Part shown: piece by piece, positions 23,940 through 31,449 of the stretch
Layout: every line of letters starts with the position of its first letter
Numbering within the stretch: position 1 is the first letter of the stretch
Assembly: GCA_013287215.1 (NCBI GenBank)
Contig: JABDEH010000005.1
Coordinates: 1-36,097 of the forward strand
DNA length: 36,097 nucleotides
Origin: Chlamydiota bacterium
GTDB lineage: Bacteria > Chlamydiota > Chlamydiia > Chlamydiales > Rhabdochlamydiaceae
Direction: 5' to 3'
Translations under genes and position numbers: made by a program
Notes under the pieces: model-generated
What the model saw: only the letters and a program-made list of their open reading frames with translations
What the model was told of the DNA's origin: nothing
Databases searched by the model: none

Positions 23940-25118
23940 CTAGTCCCTTGGCACACACTCTTTGATTGTGTCCAATATTCGCCGCCGGACGGCCTGCAAA
24001 AGGAAATGGTCCGGCTCGACCTCAATCGCTTTGGTGATCGCTTCTAAGGCTTCTTGGAGATTATCCTCATAATAACAAAACATCGCCAAAAGTGTCCAGA
24101 GCATGGCATGATTGGGATACTTTTCCATCGCAGAGTTGAGCGCTTCTGAAACCTCCTTTGGCCTCTCCAGAAAAGTCAGCGCTTGGATCTGCATGAAGAT
24201 TCCTGTCAGGTGATCGGGGGCGTGAGCCAAGAGTTTTTCTGCGGAAGCTAGCGTCTGCCAATGACTGTCGCGGGTTCTGTCCTGTTCGGAAGGTTCCTCT
24301 GGAGACGTCTCTTGTTTATATTGCCCGATGAAGCCCAAGACACCCGTTTTGATGATCAAGGCGACGAGATTATGCGGATTCTCTTTGCATGCCGTTTCCG
24401 CTTTTGTCAGAACATGCAAGTAGATCTCGATCATTTCATCTACGATTCCCGGTTCGGCGTGATAAAAAACTTCCCCGAAGTCAGCGATCTTCCCGAGGAC
24501 AATGAGGGCAAGGATTTTTGTCGCAAGGGAGGCCTTATCATTTTGATTTTCCTCAAGACAAACGTTTATGGATGCGATCAGCCGCTCGGCCCGCAGGTTC
24601 GCTTCAATGGCGGGAATTCCTTTCAGGAAGTAATTCACGCGGCCCATAAAGAGCGGATCCAGAGTTTCTTGCGGTACTGCAAGGACAGGGGAAAGAGTAC
24701 TGGGATCTAAAACCAACCTTCTGCAAGGCGAATTGGAACGCAGGGGACGAGAGCCTGCCTTTGAAGAGGGCAGACCTGTCTTGGGGAATGGGAATCGAGG
24801 GATTTTTTTTGGAAGAGGAGTCTTCAGGATGTGAGTGGTCTCCGCATCGCTAGAGGCAGTGTGACAGTTTGTCAGCGGGCTTTCGGTGAAGGGAGCGAGT
24901 TGGTCTAAACGCACCGTTGCGGGTGTTGTTTTCTCTGGGGATTTTACCACTCTTCCGTTGAGAGAAGACGCATCACTGAGGGGAGTGCGGAAGAGCAGGG
25001 ATGTTTTTTGCGGACTTGTTCCTGCGCTGGTAAGGTTCTCAATAGAAGTGGATGGATAGGGGGATTCTGCTGTACGGAGTTCTGTGCACATTCTTGTGCT
25101 GGCTAGTGGGGTGGTCAT
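23940..25118 (-). CDS. TPR protein, paralogue family member 3
   Basis: The 392-residue protein has a long Thr/Ser/Pro-rich leader (1-130) with repeated short motifs (FRTPLSDASS, LKTPLPKKIP) and a helical TPR body. The last repeat, LQEALEAITKAIEVEPDHF, is the clearest canonical TPR in the family. IIKTGVLGFIG and AEKLLAHAPDHLTGIFMQI align with members 1 and 2. No strong Shine-Dalgarno precedes the ATG at 25118. It lies 100 bp downstream of nothing but the hairpin region, and 100 bp upstream of member 2 on the same strand, so these two could be co-transcribed although member 2 has its own upstream block. Confidence 0.78.
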   Translation of the reverse strand: MTTPLASTRMCTELRTAESPYPSTSIENLTSAGTSPQKTSLLFRTPLSDASSLNGRVVKSPEKTTPATVRLDQLAPFTESPLTNCHTASSDAETTHILKTPLPKKIPRFPFPKTGLPSSKAGSRPLRSNSPCRRLVLDPSTLSPVLAVPQETLDPLFMGRVNYFLKGIPAIEANLRAERLIASINVCLEENQNDKASLATKILALIVLGKIADFGEVFYHAEPGIVDEMIEIYLHVLTKAETACKENPHNLVALIIKTGVLGFIGQYKQETSPEEPSEQDRTRDSHWQTLASAEKLLAHAPDHLTGIFMQIQALTFLERPKEVSEALNSAMEKYPNHAMLWTLLAMFCYYEDNLQEALEAITKAIEVEPDHFLLQAVRRRILDTIKECVPRD

Positions 25119-25198
25119 CTATGTTTTCTCAATATTTGCGATTTTTAAAAACGGGGAGGATATCAAAGAAGGGATAAAACAGAAAGCTAATACCATTT

Positions 25199-25258
25199 AT
25201 CAAAAATAACATTTAGTTTTGCTGCGTCAGCTCTGCAACACTAAAAGTTATTTTTGAT
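25199..25258. repeat. 60 bp imperfect palindrome
   Basis: Arms 25199-25222 and 25235-25258 are inverted repeats matching at 22 of 24 positions; the outermost ATCAAAAATAAC/GTTATTTTTGAT is perfect. The 12-base loop is TGCGTCAGCTCT. It sits between the TPR gene start and the GC-rich hairpin cluster, with no gene inside. It could be a terminator-like or mobile-element end structure. Confidence 0.75.
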
Positions 25259-25274
25259 CCGTCCTCCGGCGGAA

Positions 25275-25374
25275 ACCCGGCCCTTAAGGGCCGGGTATTT
25301 TCAAAAAGACGACTTGGGAGGGGTACGAAGCCCCTCCCAAGACGCAGTAACAATCCCCGGCCTTAAGGCCGGGG
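25275..25374. mobile_element. Three-hairpin element at the aroG 3' end, possible IS200/IS605-derived MITE
   Basis: Two related perfect palindromes bound the 100 bp element: 25275-25296 (core CCCGGCCCTTAAGGGCCGGG) and 25355-25374 (CCCCGGCCTTAAGGCCGGGG). Between them 25313-25323 (CTTGGGAGGGG) pairs perfectly with 25331-25341 around a 7-base loop. The right palindrome overlaps the last codons and stop of aroG. Subterminal hairpins without terminal inverted repeats are a feature of IS200/IS605 elements and their small derivatives; an ordinary terminator role is the alternative, but three stems in a row go beyond that. Confidence 0.5.
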
Positions 25375-26361
25375 TTCACAAATGGTATAAATTGAGGCGA
25401 TCAGCTCTTCGGTCGTCGACCAGGCGATGCAGGGATCCGTGAGTGAAATGGAGGGAGAGATTGTTTCTGAGAGCGCTTGGTTGCCCGCTTCGAGGTGGCT
25501 CTCGAGCATGAGCCCTAAGATATGCTCGTTGCCGCGCTCAATCTGTTCGAGAACCGAATGGAACACATCGACCTGTTTTTCCGGCTGCCTATTGCAATTG
25601 CCGTGAGAACAATCGACGAGTAGCCTTGTAGGCAGCCCAAGGTCTCGCAGTTTGCCCACTGTGAGATTGATGGTAGCAGAATCGTAATTGGGCGCCTCCA
25701 GCGATCCGCGCAAAACCGCGTGCGCAAAGGCATTGCCGAGGCTCTTCAGCGAGCTGGTCCTTCCGTCGCTATTGATTCCTAGGTAGGTGTGCCTGTGGCA
25801 TGCGGCGATGATGCCGTGGATCGCATGATCGACGTTGCCGTCGAGGTCGTTTTTAAATCCGATGGGCATCGAAAGCGACGAGGCGAGCTGCCGGTGCGTC
25901 TGGGAAGAAACCGTGCGCGCTCCGATAAATCCCCACGTGACAAGGTCGTCGATGTAGGGAGCAAAAAGGGGATCGAGAAATTCCGTGGCGGCCGGCACCT
26001 GCATTGCGGCCAGTTCTAAAAAGAGCTCGCGCGTCCAATAGATCCCTGTTTTGATGTCGTCGGTGCCGTCGAGATGGGGATCATAGAGAAGGCCCTTCCA
26101 GCCTTTTACGGTGCGCGGTTTTTCTGCATAGACGCGCATGACGAGGAATGCCCGCTCAGAAACTAAGTCGGAGAGGGCTTTGAGGCGGCGCGCATATTCG
26201 CGGGCAGAGGAGAGGTTGTGGATGGAACAGGGGCCAGTGATCACGAGGAGCCTCGGATCTTTTTTGAGAAAGAGGTCCTTAGCGGTCTGCTGGGCCTCTG
26301 CAACAAAGGACTGCTTCAGAGGGAGCTGCTGTTTCACTTCGCGCGGCGACGGTAGTAGCAT
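25363..26361 (-). CDS. aroG: Class I DAHP synthase (shikimate pathway entry)
   Basis: It condenses phosphoenolpyruvate and erythrose 4-phosphate to DAHP. Recognisable AroG-type blocks are ITGPCSIHN near 41-49, VMRVYAEKPRTVKGWKGLL near 76, ATEFLDPLFAPYIDDLV near 123, GARTVSSQTHRQLASSLSMP near 145 with GFKNDLDGN, and LVDCSHGNCNRQ near 246. The metal-binding Cys, His and Glu positions appear intact. At 332 residues it is slightly short of the usual ~350. The C-terminus (ICEPRP) is encoded within a palindromic repeat, so the final residues were probably contributed by an inserted element. No other aro gene is in the window. Confidence 0.95.
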   Translation of the reverse strand: MLLPSPREVKQQLPLKQSFVAEAQQTAKDLFLKKDPRLLVITGPCSIHNLSSAREYARRLKALSDLVSERAFLVMRVYAEKPRTVKGWKGLLYDPHLDGTDDIKTGIYWTRELFLELAAMQVPAATEFLDPLFAPYIDDLVTWGFIGARTVSSQTHRQLASSLSMPIGFKNDLDGNVDHAIHGIIAACHRHTYLGINSDGRTSSLKSLGNAFAHAVLRGSLEAPNYDSATINLTVGKLRDLGLPTRLLVDCSHGNCNRQPEKQVDVFHSVLEQIERGNEHILGLMLESHLEAGNQALSETISPSISLTDPCIAWSTTEELIASIYTICEPRP

Positions 26362-26530
26362 GCTCTGAAGTCATAACACACCATTTGAAAATTTGCAAAA
26401 GCGATTTTTAATTTTTCTTAGAATATTTTCATTGAATGGCCATGGGAATTATGTTACACATTTTTGAAGTGGCAGTAGTGATCCCTTTTCCCTTTTGTAA
26501 TGATTGAAGAACCGTTCAAGGTTTTTCTGA

Positions 26531-29308
26531 TTACCAAGTCTCGAGCTTGGCGAGGGCCTCGCTGAGGGCTTTTTCCGATTGGACCAAAGAAGCCTTCAGC
26601 TTTTCGACGAGCTGGGGAGGAGCTTTCTCGAGGAACGCCTCATTGGAGAGCTGGGTGCGCAGGCTGTTCTGCTCATTGATGAGCTTCTCTTTTTCTTTGA
26701 CAAGGCGCACCTTTTCTCGCTCGCGCATCTCTTGTGGCAGAGGGATCGTTAGTTTCAGGGCGCCGACGAGCGCGGAAGAGCCGAAGGGGATCGAGGGCTC
26801 CTCTTGGGCAAAGGTGAGGGTATTGATCCGGACGAGCGCCCGGAGGATGGCCTGATTATTTTCAACGAGCGACAGATCATTTCCGGTGATGAAGAGATCG
26901 GTGGCCATACCGGGCGCCACTTGCATTTCGGCGCGGATATTGCGCAGCGCATGCACGAGGGAGTCCATGAACGCGAAGGTCTCTTCGATTTTCAGGTCGA
27001 TGTCTTGGGCATTGATCACCTGAGGGAAGGGCGACACCATGCAGGCAGGGGACTGAAGGGCGTGGAGCGTTTCTTTGCTGTAGGCGTTCGCAGCGGCTGG
27101 CAGGTGCGCGAACCGCGTTTTGAGTTCTTGGAACAGCTCTTCCGTGATGAACGGCGCCATTGGGTGCATCAGCCGCACGGCATTGCAGAGGACGATCAGC
27201 AAGATCTTCTGTTTATTTTCTTTGTCTGCGGGGGTTCCTGCTTTGCCGAAGAGGACCGGTTTTGTTAGTTCGAGGTAATAGGCGCAGAAGTCTTTCCAGA
27301 AAAATTCATAGGCGCGGGTGGCCGCTTTGTCGAAGGCATAGTTTGTTAAGTCACTGCCAACGTCTTGGATCGTTCGATTGAGGAGCGAGAGGATCCAGCG
27401 GTCTTCGAGCGTGAAGAGCGCTGTGTCAAGATCGAGGGAGTTAAGCCCTTCAAGGTTCATGAACACGAAGCGGGCGCCGTTCCAGATCTTGTTGGCAAAA
27501 TTTTTAAACTCCTCAAAACGTCTGCGGTCGAGGTCGATTTGGCGGGCGCTGGTCGCACTCGCGCAGAGCGCCATTCGGAGCGCGTCGGTGCCATAAGTGT
27601 CGATGATCTCGATCGGGTCGAGGATGTTGCCCTTCGATTTGGACATCTTTTCCCACTTGGAATGGACCTCGGACGGGACGGGCGCGCCTAAGTCATAGGA
27701 GAGGCGCTCTTTGCCCCCGATATAGGCAATAGAGCCGTCTTTACCATAGCGCCAGTAGGATTTTCCGTAGATGAGGCCATGGAGGAATGATTCGTGGAAG
27801 GGGGGCTTGCCGAGGGCATATTCGCCCATTAGGATCATCCGAGCGACCCAGAAAAAGAGGATGTCGTGGCCCGTGATCAGTGTACTCGTCGGATAAAACT
27901 TGTCGAGGTCGGCTGTTTTGTGCGGCCAGCCGAGCGTGCTGAAGGGCCAAAGCGCTGAGGAGAACCAGGTGTCGAGCACATCTTCGTCTTGGACCCATTC
28001 TTCGGTTTTTTTTGGCTCGTCGCCGCAGACCATCTCGTCGGGATTGTCCTTGCGGTACCAGATCGGGATCCGGTGGCCCCACCAGAGCTGCCGGGAAATG
28101 CACCAATCGCGCAGGTTGTCGATCCAATGAAAATAGGTGTGGTCCCAATGGGGAGGCAGGAGTTTGACCCGTTTTTCTTCAACAGCGGCGCGGAGTTTGT
28201 CTTTAAATGCGCTCATCTTGACGAACCACTGCTTGGACAGATAAGGCTCGATGACCGCCTTGGAGCGATACGACACGCCGACGCGGTGCGTATGGGGCTC
28301 CTGGCGGACGAGCAGGTGAAGCTCTTTCATTTTGTTCACCACGGCGGCGCGCGCCTCTTCGACGCTTAAACCTGTGAACTCTCCACCCGCTTCGTTGATC
28401 TTGCCGTCGGGCGTAAGAATATTGATCATCGGTAGATGATGGCGCTGGCCCATCTCGTAATCGTTCGGATCGTGGGCCGGAGTGACCTTCACGGCCCCCG
28501 TCCCAAACTGCGCGTCCACAAAGTGGTCGGCGATCACCGGGATGAGGCGGTTTTGCAGGGGGAGCCGGACCTGTTTGCCGATCAGGTGCCTGTATCTCTC
28601 GTCGCTTGCAGAAACGGCCACCGCCGTGTCGCCGAGCATCGTCTCGGGGCGTGTCGTCGCCACCGTGATGAACTCTGAGGAATTTTCAACGGGATACTTG
28701 AAGTACCAGAGATGGGAAGGCCTCTCTTCATACTCCACCTCGTCATCGGCAAGGGCCGTCTGCGTCACCGGATCCCAATTGACGAGGTAGTCGCCGCGGT
28801 AGACCAGCCCATCGTCGAACATCTTTTTAAACATCGTTCGGACCGCTAGGTTGCGCGGTTCATCCATAGTGAAGCAGAGGCGGGACCAGTCGCACGAGCA
28901 GCCGAGGCGCCTCAGCTGATTGAGGATATTGCCTTGGCTCTCCTCTTTCCATTTCCAGACGTGCGAGAGAAATTCCTCTCGGGAAAAGTCTTTGCGCCGC
29001 TTGCCGGTTTTGGCCATGAGGTCCCGTTCCACGACCGTCTGCGTGGCGATGCCCGCGTGGTCGGTGCCGGGAACCCAGAGTGTTTCAAAGCCGCTCATCC
29101 GCTTCCAGCGGATCAGAACATCTTGCAGGGTGTCCACAAGGGCGTGTCCCATGTGCAGGACGCCGGTGACGTTCGGCGGGGGGATCACGATGCAATAGGC
29201 AGGCTTTTGACTCTCTGCATCCGCGCGGAAAAACCCGCCCGTTTCCCAGAAACGGTAACATTTTTCTTCGATGGACTGGGGCTCAAACGCTTTTGGGAGT
29301 TCACTCAT
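26531..29308 (-). CDS. valS: Valyl-tRNA synthetase
   Basis: It charges tRNA-Val and edits mischarged threonine. At 925 residues it has full length. The class I HIGH motif is HMGH in PPNVTGVLHMGHAL near residue 50. The KMSKS loop is WEKMSKSKGNILDP near 550. The editing domain is between (TTRPETMLGDTAVAVSASD near 219). WWGHRIPIWY near 408 is a conserved valine-enzyme block. The C-terminal coiled coil (REREKVRLVKEKEKLINEQ) is the tRNA-binding arm. In C. trachomatis valS sits between pknD and the V-ATPase genes; here it is kept near pknD but separated from the ATPase operon. Confidence 0.98.
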   Translation of the reverse strand: MSELPKAFEPQSIEEKCYRFWETGGFFRADAESQKPAYCIVIPPPNVTGVLHMGHALVDTLQDVLIRWKRMSGFETLWVPGTDHAGIATQTVVERDLMAKTGKRRKDFSREEFLSHVWKWKEESQGNILNQLRRLGCSCDWSRLCFTMDEPRNLAVRTMFKKMFDDGLVYRGDYLVNWDPVTQTALADDEVEYEERPSHLWYFKYPVENSSEFITVATTRPETMLGDTAVAVSASDERYRHLIGKQVRLPLQNRLIPVIADHFVDAQFGTGAVKVTPAHDPNDYEMGQRHHLPMINILTPDGKINEAGGEFTGLSVEEARAAVVNKMKELHLLVRQEPHTHRVGVSYRSKAVIEPYLSKQWFVKMSAFKDKLRAAVEEKRVKLLPPHWDHTYFHWIDNLRDWCISRQLWWGHRIPIWYRKDNPDEMVCGDEPKKTEEWVQDEDVLDTWFSSALWPFSTLGWPHKTADLDKFYPTSTLITGHDILFFWVARMILMGEYALGKPPFHESFLHGLIYGKSYWRYGKDGSIAYIGGKERLSYDLGAPVPSEVHSKWEKMSKSKGNILDPIEIIDTYGTDALRMALCASATSARQIDLDRRRFEEFKNFANKIWNGARFVFMNLEGLNSLDLDTALFTLEDRWILSLLNRTIQDVGSDLTNYAFDKAATRAYEFFWKDFCAYYLELTKPVLFGKAGTPADKENKQKILLIVLCNAVRLMHPMAPFITEELFQELKTRFAHLPAAANAYSKETLHALQSPACMVSPFPQVINAQDIDLKIEETFAFMDSLVHALRNIRAEMQVAPGMATDLFITGNDLSLVENNQAILRALVRINTLTFAQEEPSIPFGSSALVGALKLTIPLPQEMREREKVRLVKEKEKLINEQNSLRTQLSNEAFLEKAPPQLVEKLKASLVQSEKALSEALAKLETW

Positions 29309-29466
29309 GGTTTTCCGTGAGGGGTAAATGCATCATGCGGAAGAAAATATCAGAAGGGACTTATCCCTACAACACAAAAAATCTTGAATGTAAATCATTA
29401 TTATATTATTTGTTGTAAACGTAGAGCAAAGTGTGTTCCAACAAAAAAACCGTAAGGAAGAGGACG

Positions 29467-29883
29467 ATGAAAAAAATTTTGATCTTAGCAATGTGCGCAA
29501 TCGCAGCAAACATGAACTTTTTAGCCGCCGATGAGGCTGCACAAACAACAAACGAGGTAGCAGATTGCTGCCATCCAAAATGTTGTAAACCCAGCTGCCA
29601 TAAAGAGTGTCACTGTCACAAACCCTGTGAAAAGCCTTGCCACAAACCTTGTGAAAAGCCTTGTCCCAAACCCTGTGAAAAACCTTGTCAAAAGCCCTGT
29701 GAAGAGAGAAATATGGAACAAGAGAGAGCTTCTAGAAGTTCTTTTGAAAATTCTTTGAGCTCTTCTCAGCGCAGACAATACAATAACTTCTCTGACTCTC
29801 AGAAACAAAGAGCGATGGATATGTCCAGAGACAACAACATGTCCCCTAACCAAGCTGTTGATAAAGTCGCTGCAGGCAACTAA
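29467..29883 (+). CDS. Secreted Cys-rich KPCE-repeat protein
   Basis: An upstream in-frame ATG exists at 29431, but the one at 29467 follows AGGAAGAGGA and starts a clean signal peptide (MKKILILAMCAIAANMNFLA, cleavage before or after AADEA). The 138-residue precursor gives a mature protein with 14 Cys, all in its first half. These occur as CCHPKCCKPSCHKECHCH and then three 24 bp DNA repeats (29620-29691) encoding KPCEKPC followed by H, P or Q. The Cys/His density suggests metal binding or disulfide cross-linking in the envelope, as chlamydial Cys-rich proteins do. The C-terminal half is polar and Cys-free (FSDSQKQRAMDMSRDNNMSP). I recognise no family. Confidence 0.7.
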   Translation: MKKILILAMCAIAANMNFLAADEAAQTTNEVADCCHPKCCKPSCHKECHCHKPCEKPCHKPCEKPCPKPCEKPCQKPCEERNMEQERASRSSFENSLSSSQRRQYNNFSDSQKQRAMDMSRDNNMSPNQAVDKVAAGN

Positions 29884-29904
29884 TTTTTAGCTTGTTTACT
29901 AAAT

Positions 29905-29937
29905 AAAAACGCCCGGCTAAAACAGCCGGGCGTTTTT
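29905..29937. terminator. Bidirectional Rho-independent terminator
   Basis: AAAAACGCCCGGCT and its exact complement AGCCGGGCGTTTTT form a 14 bp stem (9 GC-rich pairs plus A/T pairs) with a 5-base loop (AAAAC). The A and T runs on either side make it work in both directions. It sits between the convergent ends of the Cys-rich gene (29883) and the DUF4143 ATPase gene (29939). Confidence 0.92.
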
Positions 29938-29938
29938 G

Positions 29939-31201
29939 TTATATAGCGATTCCCTTTTGCAAATAGGAGTCTAGGGTGATGAGTTCTCCATCGATTTTTA
30001 GCTCTTTCATCCCCGCCTTGAGAGCGCGTGTTTCCCGCTCCAGCGTCTCTGCATCTTGGACGTCCCACGCCACCTGGAATAGTTTCTTATGTCCGCGGCG
30101 AGTTTGGACGAGAAAATCGACCTCGTAGCCCTCAGCGGTCGTATAGTAGCTGATCTTACAGCCAAGCCGCTGCAAATCCAAATAGACAACGTTTTCAAAG
30201 AGCCGTCCCAAATCTCCTTCATAATCCAAAGTCAGTGCTCGCACCATGCCGGGGTCGATCGCGTACAACTTCTTCGGCTTCGTCTGGGATTTTCTGGGGG
30301 ACTTATCATACGAGGCAATGGCAAAGGCGAGATAGGCGTCTTCAAGATGGTCCGCATACTCATAAAGAATGTCTTTCCCGATTTGATATCCTTGGCTTTT
30401 TAGATCGTTGTAAAATTTATTGATCGCAAACGGCCTACCGACATTGTGGACCATGGACAAGATCATGTACTTGATGGGGGAGGGATTTTTGATTTCGTGC
30501 CGCTCGATAATATCTCGATAGATGGCAACATCGAGGTATTCCTGCAGGGTTTTTTGTCTTACATCGGGATCATAGGCGGTGATCTCAGGAAACCCGCCCT
30601 CAGACAAATAGTGATGAAAGAGCTTCTTCAGCTTATCTTGTGTTTTTTTTCCATAGAGCTTTCGATCGATAGCGACTTTTTTCGCCCGCATGAATTCGCT
30701 GAAGCTATAGGGCCAGATTTCGACCGCAAGCGACCGTCCCCGCAAGCTCGTGGCGATTTCCTTGCTGAGCAGTTTGGCCGATGATCCGGTTAAGAAGATT
30801 TCGGCGTTCTTGGTGTCATGAAGGCGCCTGATGACGATCGGCCAGTTCTCCACGTTTTGAATTTCGTCGAAAAATAGATAGCATTTTCTATCGTGGTTTT
30901 CGGGGTGGTGGGCATAGAAGGCGTCCACAAGTTGTGCTAATTTCTGCTCATTAAGGGGGAAAAGGCGGTCATCTTCAAAATTGATATACAAAATGGCCGA
31001 TTTACTGATGTCGTCTGCGAGCATTTTTAATATCTGCTGATAGAGGAAATAGGTTTTGCCTGAGCGCCGCATCCCTATGGCGACCTTGATTTTATTCGAT
31101 GCCTTAGGAAATTGGACGTCCCTGGACACAAGGTCCTTAAGATGGTTTAATTTCTCATGGAACTCTCCGAGCAGGATCTGAAATAATAATGGCTCATTCA
31201 T
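29939..31201 (-). CDS. AAA ATPase with DUF4143 domain
   Basis: This family of bacterial and archaeal ATPases has no settled function. The Walker A is GMRRSGKTYF near residue 45 and Walker B is YLFFDEIQNVENW near 111. A sensor-type LTGSSAKLLSKE near 137 and SFSEFMRAKK follow. The DUF4143 part (about 230-400) includes YKYADHLEDAYLAF-type helices and a restriction-enzyme-like fold hint (VDFLVQTRRGHKKLFQVAWD). I prefer the ATG at 31201 (420 residues) because AAGGAA lies about 10 bases upstream; the ATG at 31252 lies inside a palindrome with no ribosome binding site. It reads toward the strong terminator at 29905. Confidence 0.88.
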   Translation of the reverse strand: MNEPLLFQILLGEFHEKLNHLKDLVSRDVQFPKASNKIKVAIGMRRSGKTYFLYQQILKMLADDISKSAILYINFEDDRLFPLNEQKLAQLVDAFYAHHPENHDRKCYLFFDEIQNVENWPIVIRRLHDTKNAEIFLTGSSAKLLSKEIATSLRGRSLAVEIWPYSFSEFMRAKKVAIDRKLYGKKTQDKLKKLFHHYLSEGGFPEITAYDPDVRQKTLQEYLDVAIYRDIIERHEIKNPSPIKYMILSMVHNVGRPFAINKFYNDLKSQGYQIGKDILYEYADHLEDAYLAFAIASYDKSPRKSQTKPKKLYAIDPGMVRALTLDYEGDLGRLFENVVYLDLQRLGCKISYYTTAEGYEVDFLVQTRRGHKKLFQVAWDVQDAETLERETRALKAGMKELKIDGELITLDSYLQKGIAI

Positions 31202-31241
31202 GGGTATCTTTCCTTGTCGGAAGGATAGAGGTATATCTATC

Positions 31242-31293
31242 TTTCCTTCCATAAATGATAATATAACACATTTCTATCATTTATGCAAGGAAA
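31242..31293. promoter_or_regulatory. 52 bp palindrome upstream of the DUF4143 ATPase
   Basis: Arms 31242-31260 (TTTCCTTCCATAAATGATA) and 31275-31293 (TATCATTTATGCAAGGAAA) match at 18 of 19 positions across a 14-base spacer. It lies 40 bases before the chosen start and could be an operator or a mobile-repeat end. Additional CTTTCCTT/AAGGAAAG copies between 31205 and 31250 suggest a cluster of sites. Confidence 0.65.
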
Positions 31294-31310
31294 GATTGAA
31301 ACCGTTAAAA

Positions 31311-31433
31311 TGGCGGAATCCCCCTTTTTTATGAGATTCTGCTAAATATAACGCTTAAGTGGCAGAATCTATGTTTTTTAGTAAGATTCTGCCAAATATA
31401 GCGTATAAGTGGCAGAATGTGCATTTGAAAATC
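31311..31433. repeat. About 2.5 tandem ~50 bp hairpin repeats
   Basis: Units start at 31311, 31360 and 31410 with TGGC(G/A)GAAT. Unit 2 contains GGCAGAATCT...AGATTCTGCC, so each unit can fold into a stem of about 10 bp with an A/T-rich loop, followed by a conserved AAATATAGCGTATAAG spacer. The third unit is incomplete. The array fills the space between the ATPase palindrome and the end of pknD. It has too few copies and the wrong architecture for a CRISPR array. Confidence 0.7.
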
Positions 31434-31449
31434 AGAGGTGTCAGTGAAC

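Noticed and set aside
23622-24047. Plus-strand ORF rich in Ala/Glu/Val opposite the TPR leader
   Set aside because: It is the antisense of a Ser/Ala/Thr-rich low-complexity leader and crosses the intergenic region; no ribosome binding site.
29384-29409. Promoter TTGAAT ... TATTAT before the Cys-rich gene
   Set aside because: The spacing of 12-14 bases is too short; the AT-rich region probably contains a promoter but I cannot place it.
31311-31433. CRISPR array
   Set aside because: Only about 2.5 units, no distinct unique spacers of constant length, and no cas genes nearby.
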